From Spartinivicinus ruber (lineage in GTDB: Bacteria > Pseudomonadota > Gammaproteobacteria > Pseudomonadales > Zooshikellaceae), in assembly GCF_011009015.1 (NCBI RefSeq), contig NZ_CP048878.1, positions 53,501-117,500 on the forward strand: a DNA stretch of 64,000 nucleotides, in the 5' to 3' direction. Below are positions 51,546 to 59,528 of this stretch, piece after piece. How positions within the stretch are numbered: position 1 is the first letter of the stretch; each line of letters begins with the position of its first letter. Below the pieces are notes generated by a model. It was not told where the DNA came from. It saw only the letters and a list, made by a program, of their open reading frames with translations, and did not search any database. Both the position numbers and the translations under genes were made by a program.

Positions 51546-51767
51546 TTACTCTTTATCTATATCAGCACCACCTCCATTTATCTGCTGATAAAACAAAACT
51601 GTCTCTCTTTTATCCTGCTTGTGCTTATATACCCAGTTAACCACAACGGTAATAGTAGTAAGAACAATACCAATAATGACACCCCAGTCTTTGATTGCCA
51701 TGCCTGCAATAACAGTCCCAGCACTGGCGACATAAGGCGCATTGGAGATGATTTTTTCAGTTACCAT
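51546..51767 (-). CDS. Holin-like small membrane protein
   Basis: 73 residues with two membrane segments (APYVASAGTVIAGMAI and VIIGIVLTTITVVVNWVY) and a charged C-terminal tail (KHKQDKRETV). Size, topology and sequence style fit class II holins of the HP1/lambda-S-like lysis families, which form lesions that release endolysin. It is about 2 kb away from the endolysin because the metalloprotease cargo gene intervenes. A second holin-like gene is at 53313. Confidence 0.6.
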   Translation of the reverse strand: MVTEKIISNAPYVASAGTVIAGMAIKDWGVIIGIVLTTITVVVNWVYKHKQDKRETVLFYQQINGGGADIDKE

Positions 51768-52083
51768 TTGATGAGTTCAACCTTCTATACGGGGGCTACT
51801 AACCACTGGCCCCTATACAATGCTGCTCGATACCTTGGCTAAGGATTTGTGGTGGAATAACAGACAAAGAAGCTTGTCTACATAACAGAAAAATGAACAA
51901 TCAAATATTTAGTGACAACATTTAAAATATTTTAATTATTCAAGAATAGTTTTGAACTTGTTGCATATTTTTTTCAACTACCCCTTTCTTTCAAGTCTAA
52001 AAAGCAATTTAATCAGTCCCATTAGACAATTATACGTAAAAAAATTCTAAATCTTCACATAATTATTGAGTAAGGGGACAATA
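51768..52083. promoter_or_regulatory. AT-rich promoter gap of the metalloprotease gene
   Basis: The 300-base gap is divergent between the holin (minus) and the metalloprotease (plus). Bases 51890-52070 are strongly AT-rich, unlike the flanking phage genes, which often marks the own promoter of a cargo gene. At 51796-51826 an imperfect hairpin (TATA-C-GGGG...CCCC-TATA) lies near the holin side. No single promoter can be called with confidence. Confidence 0.35.
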
Positions 52084-53241
52084 GTGAAAACTAGCTGGCT
52101 GACTGTAATAAAAGGTGTATTGCTTAATTTATTTTTTATTGGAGCTACGCATGCAGCTACGATTGATGTACTCGTTGTTCATCCTTACAACACTGGTCAA
52201 GATGTAAAAGCACTCGCATCTTCTATGGTAACGTGGACAAACCAAGCATTCTATAATAGTGGTGTAAATATTCAGTTAAACTTAGTTCATGTTCAAGCTA
52301 TTAATGGGTATGGCTCTGTTAGTAGTTATGCATTAAATAAAGTTTCTAGAGATAGGCAAATTGCTCGGTTAAGAGAGCAGTATGGAGCTGACCTGGTGAG
52401 TTATCTAGCTCCAAGATCAGGCGGCTTATGTGGTGTTGGTTGGGTTCCTGGTGGTGATTACCAAACCGGTAAGTTTTACCGGGGTGCGAAAGGGTATGGA
52501 TTTAGTGTTGTTGCTACTAATTGCACTTATAGCACCTTTGCTCATGAATTAGGGCATAATATGGGGCTTGGCCATTCTGCAGGACAAGGAAGTAATGGAG
52601 GCATTTGGTATTGGGCTCGTGGACATGCTGAATATAATAAGTTTGCAACTGTGATGGCTTATCCATGGTTTTATCGGGCAAAAGGTTTACAATATTTTTC
52701 TAATCCTGGTTTACGCGGCCACTGTATGAGAATGTCTTGTGGAGTTGCTAACTATGCTGATAGTGCACGAAACCTGAATGCAATAGGTGCTCAGATAGCT
52801 AATTATCTACCAACAAGGGTTCCAACTCGACCACCCACGAACAAACCTAAACCACCTACGAACAAGCCAAAACCACCCACCACACCAACTAACTGTTTAA
52901 AAACTAAGTCTTATCCTCATAACGCACACGAGTTACTTAGCTGTGTACCAAAGACTAATTTGGCTAGTTCAGGAAATAACCCTCGCTATTACTATATTCA
53001 TTTTCCAGCAGGGGCTAAACATTTAGATTTATCATTAACTGGCGGTAGAGGTAATGCTGATTTATATATTCGACTGCCTGGTTGGCCATCACGCACAAAT
53101 TATGGCTATCGCTCAGTGTCGAATGGAAATAATGAGAGAATTCGTTTAAACAATTTACCACAAAATAGGTATTACCACATTATGGTTGATGCTGTAACAC
53201 CGTTTAGCGGCGTAACGTTACAAGCCAAAATTACCAAATAA
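52084..53241 (+). CDS. Secreted zinc metalloprotease with PPC domain (phage cargo)
   Basis: 385 residues from the GTG at 52084, which follows AAGGGG at 7 bases. Signal peptide (VIKGVLLNLFFIGATHA) leads to a reprolysin-like metzincin domain: AHELGHNMGLGHSAG holds the HExxHxxGxxH zinc motif and TVMAYP the Met-turn. Linker at about 255-280 is Pro/Thr/Lys-rich (PPTNKPK repeats). The C-terminal 100 residues (YIHFPAGAKHLDLSLTGGRG NADLYI) are a bacterial pre-peptidase C-terminal domain, as in secreted Vibrio proteases. It is transcribed against the lysis genes, so it is a lysogenic-conversion gene. A role as toxin or nutrient protease is inferred. Confidence 0.88.
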   Translation: MKTSWLTVIKGVLLNLFFIGATHAATIDVLVVHPYNTGQDVKALASSMVTWTNQAFYNSGVNIQLNLVHVQAINGYGSVSSYALNKVSRDRQIARLREQYGADLVSYLAPRSGGLCGVGWVPGGDYQTGKFYRGAKGYGFSVVATNCTYSTFAHELGHNMGLGHSAGQGSNGGIWYWARGHAEYNKFATVMAYPWFYRAKGLQYFSNPGLRGHCMRMSCGVANYADSARNLNAIGAQIANYLPTRVPTRPPTNKPKPPTNKPKPPTTPTNCLKTKSYPHNAHELLSCVPKTNLASSGNNPRYYYIHFPAGAKHLDLSLTGGRGNADLYIRLPGWPSRTNYGYRSVSNGNNERIRLNNLPQNRYYHIMVDAVTPFSGVTLQAKITK

Positions 53242-53312
53242 AGCGTGTCCCTTCAGTAAGCGTGAGTAAGTATAAATGTTTTCACCTACTCATGTTTACC
53301 GAGGGGATGCGG

Positions 53313-53705
53313 TTATTTACCAAGTCGTTTCGTTAAATACTGAACTAACACACTACGTAGTATTCTTCTAAATCCAAAAGTATCAATAAAAACAAGGGCT
53401 AAGGCGTATAAGTACCATTCAGGCACACTAGCTTTTAAGGCATCAAAGCCATTCTGAATATAAATACTCATGCCAGGCAAAAAACAAATGACTAATGGCA
53501 AAACAGTAATAATCAACAAAAAGTCATCTTTCCAGCCTCGTGATTGAATGCTTAACGAATCAAGCTCTGAAGCACTGATATTACCTTTCTGAATTTCGTC
53601 TAATTGCTTTTGGTGGACGGCTTGCTTGAGCTCGGCTTTATGTTGTTTATTGGTTAAATACGATTGAAATAAACTACTGACGGCTGTGACGATAGTGGCT
53701 ATCAT
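53313..53705 (-). CDS. Holin-like protein (3TM, GTA-holin type)
   Basis: 130 residues. An N-terminal helical, basic segment (SYLTNKQHKAELKQAVHQKQ) precedes SRGWKDDFLLIITVLPLVIC FLP and a further hydrophobic stretch (WYLYALALVFIDTFGF). The W-K-D-[DE]-[FY] motif with following helices is typical of the 3TM holin family of gene-transfer release and phage lysis modules. It overlaps the small gene at 53674 and lies downstream of the endolysin. Confidence 0.65.
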   Translation of the reverse strand: MIATIVTAVSSLFQSYLTNKQHKAELKQAVHQKQLDEIQKGNISASELDSLSIQSRGWKDDFLLIITVLPLVICFLPGMSIYIQNGFDALKASVPEWYLYALALVFIDTFGFRRILRSVLVQYLTKRLGK

Positions 53706-53853
53706 TTTGTTTTGGTTTGCGCTTTCTGTTTAAGTAGTCTTGGGAATACTTGCTACGTTGATGATTACAATAAATTAATAAACCAAGGGCGGGTAATGCA
53801 GTACCAATAAAGGTGGCTGCAAGAATAATGAAAAAGTTAATCGTAAATTCCAT
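53674..53853 (-). CDS. Small membrane protein of the lysis module
   Basis: 59 residues from the ATG at 53853 with AGGAAAT about 10 bases upstream. One long membrane segment (INFFIILAATFIGTALPALG LLIYC) is followed by a strongly basic tail (NRKRKPKQNDSHYRHSRQ). The place between endolysin and 3TM holin, and overlap with both, suggest a lysis role such as a spanin or pinholin-like partner, but no lipoprotein box is seen. Confidence 0.5.
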   Translation of the reverse strand: MEFTINFFIILAATFIGTALPALGLLIYCNHQRSKYSQDYLNRKRKPKQNDSHYRHSRQ

Positions 53854-54259
53854 TCTGGCTATATTTCCTAATATCCTTAACCGAAACCCACCACTCAGGC
53901 ACATCAAAGTTAGGGCAGGTTTTTCCCGAGTCTAAATCACAATGCCCAACCACTTCAGCATCAGGGTATTTCAATAGCCAGTCATCAATTACTTTTCCTA
54001 AGCTAATTAACTGACCGGAAGTAATGCAATCACGGCCAATTAAGCAAACACCCAAGCTACAATGATTATGGCCTTTAACATGTGCGCCAGGCCAGAACTC
54101 AGGGCGTCCATTTTCAACTGTGCCATCACGCTTAATGACTTTGTGATAACCGATGCCATCCCACCCCCGTTCTTTATGCCAACAATGGATATCCTCAGCT
54201 GATATATCTCTATCGTCCGGTGTATCAGAACAATGCACAACGAGTTTAGTGATTTCCAT
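53837..54259 (-). CDS. Endolysin: N-acetylmuramoyl-L-alanine amidase
   Basis: 140 residues of the T7 lysozyme/PGRP type-2 amidase family. Zinc ligands are visible: the first His in KLVVHCSDTPDDRDISAEDI, the second in VVGHCDLDSGKTCPNFDVPE, and the Cys in the same motif. The Lys before it (SGKTCP) and Tyr in GIGYHKVIKRDGT complete the catalytic set. No signal peptide, so holin-dependent. Overlaps the next gene by 17 bases. Confidence 0.93.
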   Translation of the reverse strand: MEITKLVVHCSDTPDDRDISAEDIHCWHKERGWDGIGYHKVIKRDGTVENGRPEFWPGAHVKGHNHCSLGVCLIGRDCITSGQLISLGKVIDDWLLKYPDAEVVGHCDLDSGKTCPNFDVPEWWVSVKDIRKYSQNGIYD

Positions 54260-54261
54260 AG

Positions 54262-54435
54262 TTAAAAAGAATTAACTTGCTCTAAAGCGGATTTAGGGAA
54301 TACAGTTTTATGTGGGGTAGCACCATCAAACCAACGACATTCGACAGTTGAAGTGTTTGCATTAATAACGGTCATCACCGGCCCGCCTGATTTTAATCTA
54401 ACAAGCGAGCCAGCATATAAGCTAGTAGTATCCAT
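54262..54435 (-). CDS. DUF2158 (YodC-like) protein
   Basis: 57 residues from the ATG at 54435. YAGSLVRLKSGGPVMTVINA NTSTVECRWFDGATPHKTVF matches the DUF2158 family: a small beta-barrel with a G-x-V-x-LKSGGP-x-MTV start and a C-x-WF core. The longer upstream frame overlaps a terminator, supporting the short form. Function of the family unknown. It precedes the endolysin by 2 bases. Confidence 0.75.
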   Translation of the reverse strand: MDTTSLYAGSLVRLKSGGPVMTVINANTSTVECRWFDGATPHKTVFPKSALEQVNSF

Positions 54436-54472
54436 AGTGATATCTAGTAGGGAAGTGGTTTTCTGCAGGTAT

Positions 54473-54500
54473 AAAAAAAGCCCCATCGAATGATGAGGCT
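54473..54500 (-). terminator. Rho-independent terminator
   Basis: Minus strand: AGCCTCATC-ATTC-GATGGGGCT followed by TTTTTTT. The 9-bp stem has one mismatch. It ends the antitoxin transcript and insulates it from the lysis genes. Confidence 0.8.
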
Positions 54501-54609
54501 TTTCCCGAAACTTTCTATAATTGAATGTACTTTAGTTTAGGCACAAAAATACATTCTGGATTTAATATATAACTATGCTTCTACCATGTCAATAAAGATA
54601 AGCAAAAAA

Positions 54610-54930
54610 CTATGCTACTTGTGAGTTTATTTTTTCACTTTCTATACTAACTTTTCCATTTTCGTAACTAAAGTCAAATCGCCAACCAAGTTTAAAGAGA
54701 AGGAACATTAGTTTTTCGACGGTGTAAACAGATATTTTTCCGTTAATAATATCACTTACTCGTGGTTGAGTAATTCCTAAAACTTCTGCAGCATCAGTCT
54801 GTGTCAATCCTTGTTCAATGATTAATTTACGTAAAACGACAAGTAACTGTGCCCTCATGAGCTTGTCAACTGCTTCTTCTTCAGTCTTAGAAGAGGAGAG
54901 GTAAGGGTTTCGAACTGTTACAAATTCCAT
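54610..54930 (-). CDS. XRE-type antitoxin (HigA2-like)
   Basis: 106 residues. The helix-turn-helix is LIIEQGLTQTDAAEVLGITQ PRVSDIINGK, followed by YTVEKLMFLLFKLGWRFDFS, typical of the HigA-type antitoxins paired with Gp49-like toxins. AGGAT is 7 bases before the ATG. It binds its own promoter with the toxin in known relatives. The order is toxin then antitoxin, with an unusual gap of 153 bases. Confidence 0.85.
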   Translation of the reverse strand: MEFVTVRNPYLSSSKTEEEAVDKLMRAQLLVVLRKLIIEQGLTQTDAAEVLGITQPRVSDIINGKISVYTVEKLMFLLFKLGWRFDFSYENGKVSIESEKINSQVA

Positions 54931-55083
54931 GTGATGATCCTCATCTCTATCACTAGCATCCAGCTAGCTAAACAATCAAACTACAAACTAGTAGTAAATC
55001 TACTTACTGTTAAGCATACATAATATGCAGAATTATGCATAGCCTTGTTTTATATTAGTATGGCTAGGTTTAATAGCTATTCA

Positions 55084-55473
55084 CTATAGAGACTTACGAT
55101 ACTGATCAAGATTTTTGTAACGTTCTGAGGCAGTGTTGTACTCTTTTTGACTCACCCCCTCAGTTTTCTTTTTGAAGAAATGTAAAACATAAATCGCTTC
55201 TTCATGTTCTGCGACATAAATAATTCTGTATGAATTCTGACTCTTTATTGTAAACTGTCTTGCATGCTTACCAATTGTTTCCTTCATATTCTTATGTACT
55301 ACAGGAGGGTATTTGCTATCTTCTTCTGGATCATTATAAGTATGGTGCTCAAAAGAAGAAGGCTGTCCTTCTTGTAGTGCAACGAGTTCAAAGTTTATTC
55401 TTTCTCTTATACCTTCAGGGCATTCATCAATTTCTTTTTGAGTTTTTCCGAAGTAACTGATTGGCTTACTCAT
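55084..55473 (-). CDS. Gp49-like (HigB/RelE-fold) toxin
   Basis: 129 residues from the ATG at 55473, with AAGGGA 8 bases upstream. IGKHARQFTIKSQNSYRIIY VAEHEEAIYVLHFFKKKTEG and VSQKEYNTASERYKNL are the conserved core of phage-derived Gp49-like toxins, which cleave ribosome-bound mRNA. It forms a HigBA-like addiction module with the downstream antitoxin, located in the phage between the Q-like regulator and lysis genes. Confidence 0.85.
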   Translation of the reverse strand: MSKPISYFGKTQKEIDECPEGIRERINFELVALQEGQPSSFEHHTYNDPEEDSKYPPVVHKNMKETIGKHARQFTIKSQNSYRIIYVAEHEEAIYVLHFFKKKTEGVSQKEYNTASERYKNLDQYRKSL

Positions 55474-55568
55474 CACCAATTCCCTTTGGTTATGAAATTA
55501 CAATATTGTTCTTAGCTCCTCAATTTAGGTAAGTGAAGTTGATGTATTTTTCCTTGTAAAGAACTTAG

Positions 55569-56126
55569 CTAAATATGGTTAATAAGATGAAAAATTACAC
55601 TAGCATGCCATGCATGAATTTGTTTAAGGCAGTGGCTGTATCTCTCATACCATCTTTCATTCCATGCTTGATGATTGATGTTACAGAACTTTGCTTGTTT
55701 AAGTTTAGATAACGCTTTTTTACCGTTAGTACAATTACATTTTCGAGTCATTTTTGAGCGCTGGTATATTCCAGTACCATTACATGACTTACAAATGTTT
55801 TCATCAACGATTTCATTAATCATTAGCCTGGCGAATTGCTTAAAGAACATTAGGGAACGCTTTTTTTCATTTGGCCATGGTTCGCGCCATTTCTCTTTCA
55901 CCCCCACACCTATCACATACTTTTGAACCAGGGTATCCAACTCATGTAATACTGTTTTATCACCTGCATACTTTAACAATCCTAATAAGTACGCTTCTCG
56001 TGGTAGGTTGCCCATGCCTAATGCACCAGCAACATCTTCAGCGGTTAATTCTGGAGTACCACCAGGCACACCTTCATAATTGATACTGCCATGGGCTAAT
56101 AATGCCATTACGTTTGCATTTACCAT
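55569..56126 (-). CDS. Q-like late antitermination protein
   Basis: 185 residues. A central motif CKSCNGTGIYQRS...KCNC with four cysteines is the DnaJ-type zinc knuckle of the phage antiterminator Q family; AFARLMINEIVDENICK before it and YSHCLKQIHAWHASVIFHLI after it fit too. Position directly before the lysis/late region and GGAGT 5 bases before the ATG support the call. It should allow late transcription across terminators. Confidence 0.8.
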   Translation of the reverse strand: MVNANVMALLAHGSINYEGVPGGTPELTAEDVAGALGMGNLPREAYLLGLLKYAGDKTVLHELDTLVQKYVIGVGVKEKWREPWPNEKKRSLMFFKQFARLMINEIVDENICKSCNGTGIYQRSKMTRKCNCTNGKKALSKLKQAKFCNINHQAWNERWYERYSHCLKQIHAWHASVIFHLINHI

Positions 56127-56258
56127 GCTTCACTCCTTCAAGGGTTTATTCATTCTTACTAATATGGTCTTAGCCTCTCTAGCAAGATAAGTAGCGGCAA
56201 ATTGGAGGCTTTATTATTGTTGTTGGTGCTCTTTATATATGCTTGTTAATTTGGTGTT

Positions 56259-56286
56259 AGCCGCTCTAATTCAGGTATTAGCGGCT
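56259..56286. other. Hairpin upstream of the Q-like gene region
   Basis: AGCCGCT (56259-56265) and AGCGGCT (56280-56286) form a 7-bp stem with a 14-base loop. It lies in the gap between the Q-like gene and the DUF559-like gene. Two near-repeats of CTCTCTAGCA flank the gap (about 56174 and 56350). Role unknown. Confidence 0.3.
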
Positions 56287-56365
56287 GATTTAGGCTTAAT
56301 GCGTCGTACTTAGTTTGTTGTGTGTCTCACCCCCTAATTCGGTCTCAGGCTCTCTAGCACGCCTA

Positions 56366-56683
56366 CTAGGAACTAGCAGACAACAGCTTTTGTATGAGTT
56401 CTACCGCTCGGCCACTGTGGATTAGCTCGCTGTTACAGCGGTAGATGTTCCAGCCGAGGCTCATTGCTTCGTGGTATTTCTCCATGTCGTTAGCAAAGCC
56501 TTTACCCCTTGTGTGTCTCCCGTTTACCCATCCACCGCCTTCTACCTCTACGGCTAACTTTTTATCTGGCCAGGCAAAGTCAAAGCGCCACTTTCTTGTG
56601 GGATGGAACTTGTATTCGCTTACTGGCATAGGGAGCTTGTAAGCTTTTAAGTAAAATTCTAAGGTTAACTCCAATTGACTCAT
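56366..56683 (-). CDS. DUF559-like PD-(D/E)XK endonuclease
   Basis: 105 residues from ATG at 56683, preceded by GGAG at 7 bases; a start 12 codons earlier lacks a site. PTRKWRFDFAWPDKKLAVEV EGGGWVNGRHTRGKGFANDM contains the D-X-E-x-E core of Vsr/DUF559 nucleases, and MEKYHEAMSLGWNIYR continues it. Such genes in phage replication regions may serve in recombination. Biochemical role inferred. Confidence 0.78.
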   Translation of the reverse strand: MSQLELTLEFYLKAYKLPMPVSEYKFHPTRKWRFDFAWPDKKLAVEVEGGGWVNGRHTRGKGFANDMEKYHEAMSLGWNIYRCNSELIHSGRAVELIQKLLSASS

Positions 56684-56799
56684 ATCAAACTCCAAGTTGT
56701 TTTCTGACTTGCCGTTCATTTATTGCTAGCCAAGTAGACTTCACATGTTGTATTGTTTTACTCGATTTGTATAAGACACTTAAAACCACTCGTTATGGT

Positions 56800-56860
56800 G
56801 CATTGCTTCAGTCTTCCCTCTGTTCGTCTGAACTTCACACTGAGGCAATGCTTTTTTTTT
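56800..56860 (+). repeat. Antisense-oriented hairpin with T run, copy 1
   Basis: GCATTGCTTCAGT (56800-56812) pairs with ACTGAGGCAATGC (56839-56851), one wobble in 13, and is followed on the plus strand by nine T. The T run touches the stop codon of the minus-strand gene. It looks like a terminator acting against the direction of the genes. Related copies lie at 58205 and 58744. Confidence 0.7.
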
Positions 56861-57122
56861 AACATCGCTCTATCGAATGACCACATAACTGGCTTAGTTT
56901 TAAATACACCTCATACATAGCTTGAGCTTCATTATCTGGTCCACTGCGGGTATGCCATTCAACTACTCCATCTAGGCTGTATGTGTTGCCTTGTCCGTCT
57001 TCCCATACCCATTGACCGGGCTTTACGTTTATTGCAGTTTTACTGACTGCAGGTTTGGCTAACTGCTTGAACATTGATTTTGGAAACTGCTGTTTTATGA
57101 GTGGCAAGTTGATGCTTGTCAT
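56859..57122 (-). CDS. Phage protein of unknown function
   Basis: 87 residues from the ATG at 57122 with AAGGGA upstream; it overlaps the end of the Ref-like gene. VKPGQWVWEDGQGNTYSLDG VVEWHTRSGPDNEAQAMYEV suggests a small beta-rich domain. I do not recognise the family. It is part of the minus-strand replication operon. Confidence 0.5.
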   Translation of the reverse strand: MTSINLPLIKQQFPKSMFKQLAKPAVSKTAINVKPGQWVWEDGQGNTYSLDGVVEWHTRSGPDNEAQAMYEVYLKLSQLCGHSIERC

Positions 57123-57478
57123 TTTGTTTCCCTTATCCAAGTTTTTAATCCTTCTGGTAGAGGACAGTGGTTTTTAGCAAGTAGGTGTAAGCATTCGATA
57201 TACAACTGGTGTTGGGTGCCGTAGCGTTTTTCAAATCGGGCTTTGTATGGGTGGACTGCCCAGCCTTTTAATAGCTGGTGACCAGTGCCGTCTTGGTGGT
57301 GGCCAGCACATAGGGGTAATACATACCAATGAGCATGGCTTTTTGTTCTGCCATCTATGTGGTGGATTGATACCCAGTTGTTGTGGCAACCTGCTTTTCT
57401 ACAGGCAATACAGCCGACGTGTTCTGCCAGGGCGTCATGAAACTGCTTTTGTTCTTTGGTTACGCTACGGCCTAGCAT
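57119..57478 (-). CDS. Ref-like RecA-dependent nuclease
   Basis: 119 residues. HVGCIACRKAGCHNNWVSIH HIDGRTKSHAHWYVLPLCAG HHQDGTG is the zinc/HNH-type core found in phage P1 Ref, and AVHPYKARFEKRYGTQHQLY follows as in P1. Ref cuts DNA in RecA D-loops. The ATG lies directly after the previous gene's stop. Phage-borne homologues are common in replication modules. Confidence 0.85.
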   Translation of the reverse strand: MLGRSVTKEQKQFHDALAEHVGCIACRKAGCHNNWVSIHHIDGRTKSHAHWYVLPLCAGHHQDGTGHQLLKGWAVHPYKARFEKRYGTQHQLYIECLHLLAKNHCPLPEGLKTWIRETK

Positions 57479-58114
57479 TTAAAATACCTGGGTGTATTCA
57501 CGTAATCCCGCTTGTGATGTGTTTTGCTCATAATTAACTAGCTGACACGCCTGCTTCTTTTTCTGCTCTAGCTCCCTGATTTCTTTTTTTAATTTATTTA
57601 CCCTCGATTCATAATCAAGAACGTCTTTAGAAGTAAAGTCCTGCAGGTCACCGATTCTTAGTTTTACTCGCCTAAGCATTGAGGCCATCATTGCCAACTC
57701 GGATTGAGCATTAATTTGAAATACAAACTCTTGGCCACCATCACGTTTTTTAGGGTGAAAGCCGTGAACAACTTTAATTTGCTTTTTTCCCTGTACTTCC
57801 AGCAAGCCCCAGCCAGGCGGCAGGTCATCCACAGTTAATAGCTTGGGTGGTGTCATGAAATACCGGAATCTACCAACACCAAATTCAGGATTTAATCTGA
57901 AAAATTTCTTTTTATCTGCATGAAAATTACTACGACTTACTTTGACTTCAATGAGGTAAGATTCGCTACCTGATTGCTTCCAGCCAATGGCATCAGGTTC
58001 TTCAGAGGTAAATGCTCTTGCTCTTAATTCAGAGAAAGCAAAGGAGCAGCCCACTGTATTGAGTAACCAGCGTTTGGCTATCTGGCATAGTTCGGTATGT
58101 GCGTTTTTATTCAT
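57479..58114 (-). CDS. Predicted PD-(D/E)XK nuclease
   Basis: 211 residues. ELRARAFTSEEPDAIGWKQS GSESYLIEVKVSRSNFHADK contains a D-Xn-ExK nuclease core with preceding glutamate. The C-terminal 60 residues are a basic coiled coil (SRVNKLKKEIRELEQKKKQA). Similar proteins occur in phage early operons. Substrate and function not known. AAGG is 7 bases before the ATG. Confidence 0.65.
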   Translation of the reverse strand: MNKNAHTELCQIAKRWLLNTVGCSFAFSELRARAFTSEEPDAIGWKQSGSESYLIEVKVSRSNFHADKKKFFRLNPEFGVGRFRYFMTPPKLLTVDDLPPGWGLLEVQGKKQIKVVHGFHPKKRDGGQEFVFQINAQSELAMMASMLRRVKLRIGDLQDFTSKDVLDYESRVNKLKKEIRELEQKKKQACQLVNYEQNTSQAGLREYTQVF

Positions 58115-58204
58115 AATTTACCTTTGCGGTAATTGATATACGTCGTTAGCGGTGAACTTCTTTAATGGGCTGTAGTCATACTGATTACACGGTAGCCCCC
58201 GTGT

Positions 58205-58264
58205 GCATTGCTTCGTTTTACCTACTACTCCCTAAACCAGCGTTGGCGAAGCAGTGCTTTTTTT
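58205..58264 (+). repeat. Antisense-oriented hairpin with T run, copy 2
   Basis: GCATTGCTTCG (58205-58215) pairs with CGAAGCAGTGC (58247-58257), one wobble, and is followed by seven T on the plus strand. The T run reaches the stop codon of the minus-strand gene at 58263. Same design as the copies at 56800 and 58744. Confidence 0.7.
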
Positions 58265-58673
58265 ATTTGGCAATTCCCAGTCTTAGTGCTGCTTCTTTAA
58301 CTATTAATATGTCGTCACCGTAATCCCACGGGTGCTCACCAATGTAAGAACCATTAGGGTCAAAATAATCTGATCTAATTTGGACTCCTCTGGTTATATG
58401 ATTTCTGAAGAATTCAACGAGGCGCTTTAATGTTCCCCCGTGGGTAAAACCTTTCCAGTCATATTGATAGTGGGTATAAATACGTTTCCTAGTGTATGAA
58501 TCGGTAAACCACACTTTTCCACGGCTGTCGATTTCCATTGTTGAAATAAAAGGGTTTTCAACTTTATTCAGTTTATCTCCATTTTCTGAAAAAAAGCACC
58601 GGCCACAGGTGGCAATAACTTTAATTAGTTCATTTACTGCCTCAAGGCGCTGGTGTTTAGCTTTGTTAGTCAT
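58263..58673 (-). CDS. Phage protein of unknown function
   Basis: 136 residues. EAVNELIKVIATCGRCFFSE, VWFTDSYTRKRIYTHYQYDW and FTHGGTLKRLVEFFRNHITR form a compact alpha/beta domain. GGGAT precedes the ATG. Two antisense hairpins flank the gene. Family unknown to me. Confidence 0.55.
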   Translation of the reverse strand: MTNKAKHQRLEAVNELIKVIATCGRCFFSENGDKLNKVENPFISTMEIDSRGKVWFTDSYTRKRIYTHYQYDWKGFTHGGTLKRLVEFFRNHITRGVQIRSDYFDPNGSYIGEHPWDYGDDILIVKEAALRLGIAK

Positions 58674-58743
58674 TTTATCCCTAAAAAAAATTGTAAAAGT
58701 GTTGATGTATATCTATTCTTATAGATGTACGACCTTTGATCAT

Positions 58744-58798
58744 ATTGCTTCGCCGCTTTACTCCCGACCAACAATCGATTGGCGAAGCAATTTTTTTT
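58744..58798 (+). repeat. Antisense-oriented hairpin with T run, copy 3
   Basis: ATTGCTTCGCC (58744-58754) pairs perfectly with GGCGAAGCAAT (58781-58791), 11 bp, followed by eight T on the plus strand. The T run ends at the stop codon of the replication P-like gene. Same design as the two copies to the left. Confidence 0.7.
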
Positions 58799-59526
58799 CA
58801 TCTGCCTAACATTCCCTTTATCGCTGCCACTGCATCTGTATTATTGTTTAAATGACTTAAGCCTGCTTGTTGAATGGATTGTTGTTGCTGTTGATCGTGG
58901 TAAGCCTTGTTTCGTTCAGCAATGGTTTGTTGTACTTGGCCGGGTAACGCTTTGGGTATATCACTGATGGGCTCGCCCTTGAGTATTTTCTTGGTGATAA
59001 TGTCGTAGTTTCTCGTGAAGACAGGCAGTATGTGTTTTTCTGCCATTGACTTTAATTCAAAGAAACCCGTTTGTTTTGCTGCTTCGTATACAGCTTGGTG
59101 TGACCATTTAGCTTTGCCAGGGTTAAGCTCATGAGCGTGTTTGCATGCTTCAAGGTAAGCCGTTTCTGGCTCAGGTAATCCCAAATCTTCAGGTTGAGGT
59201 GTACACCACCTGATGAACGTGCCAGGAGCAGGAAAATATTTATCATCAATTGACCGAGCTTTATCAAATCCATGGCGTAACTGCTCAAAACTCAAAATGC
59301 CATTTTTGATAAATGCTTTGGTCCATTCTTTTTTAGCAACGGCCTCTGCTCGATCATCAGGCAATGACAACCGCCAAGCGGGTCTGATGGATTTCATTCG
59401 CTCAAAAACCTGATTAATGATTTTCTCAGTTTGGTCTCGGTTGATTGTTTGTTGCTGGTTGTGGTGTATATCCTGTTGCACAGGGTTAAAATTGATTTTT
59501 GAAACGATTTGGTTAACTTGTTCCAT
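58798..59526 (-). CDS. Replication protein P-like (helicase loader)
   Basis: 242 residues from the ATG at 59526, with AGGAG 10 bases upstream. RPAWRLSLPDDRAEAVAKKE WTKAFIKNGILSFEQLRHGF DKARSIDDKYFPAPGTFIRW is the phage lambda P-family domain, which recruits the host DnaB helicase. N- and C-termini are Gln-rich and flexible. It starts 2 bases before the previous gene's stop, typical of O-P coupling. Confidence 0.85.
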   Translation of the reverse strand: MEQVNQIVSKINFNPVQQDIHHNQQQTINRDQTEKIINQVFERMKSIRPAWRLSLPDDRAEAVAKKEWTKAFIKNGILSFEQLRHGFDKARSIDDKYFPAPGTFIRWCTPQPEDLGLPEPETAYLEACKHAHELNPGKAKWSHQAVYEAAKQTGFFELKSMAEKHILPVFTRNYDIITKKILKGEPISDIPKALPGQVQQTIAERNKAYHDQQQQQSIQQAGLSHLNNNTDAVAAIKGMLGR

Positions 59527-59528
59527 GA

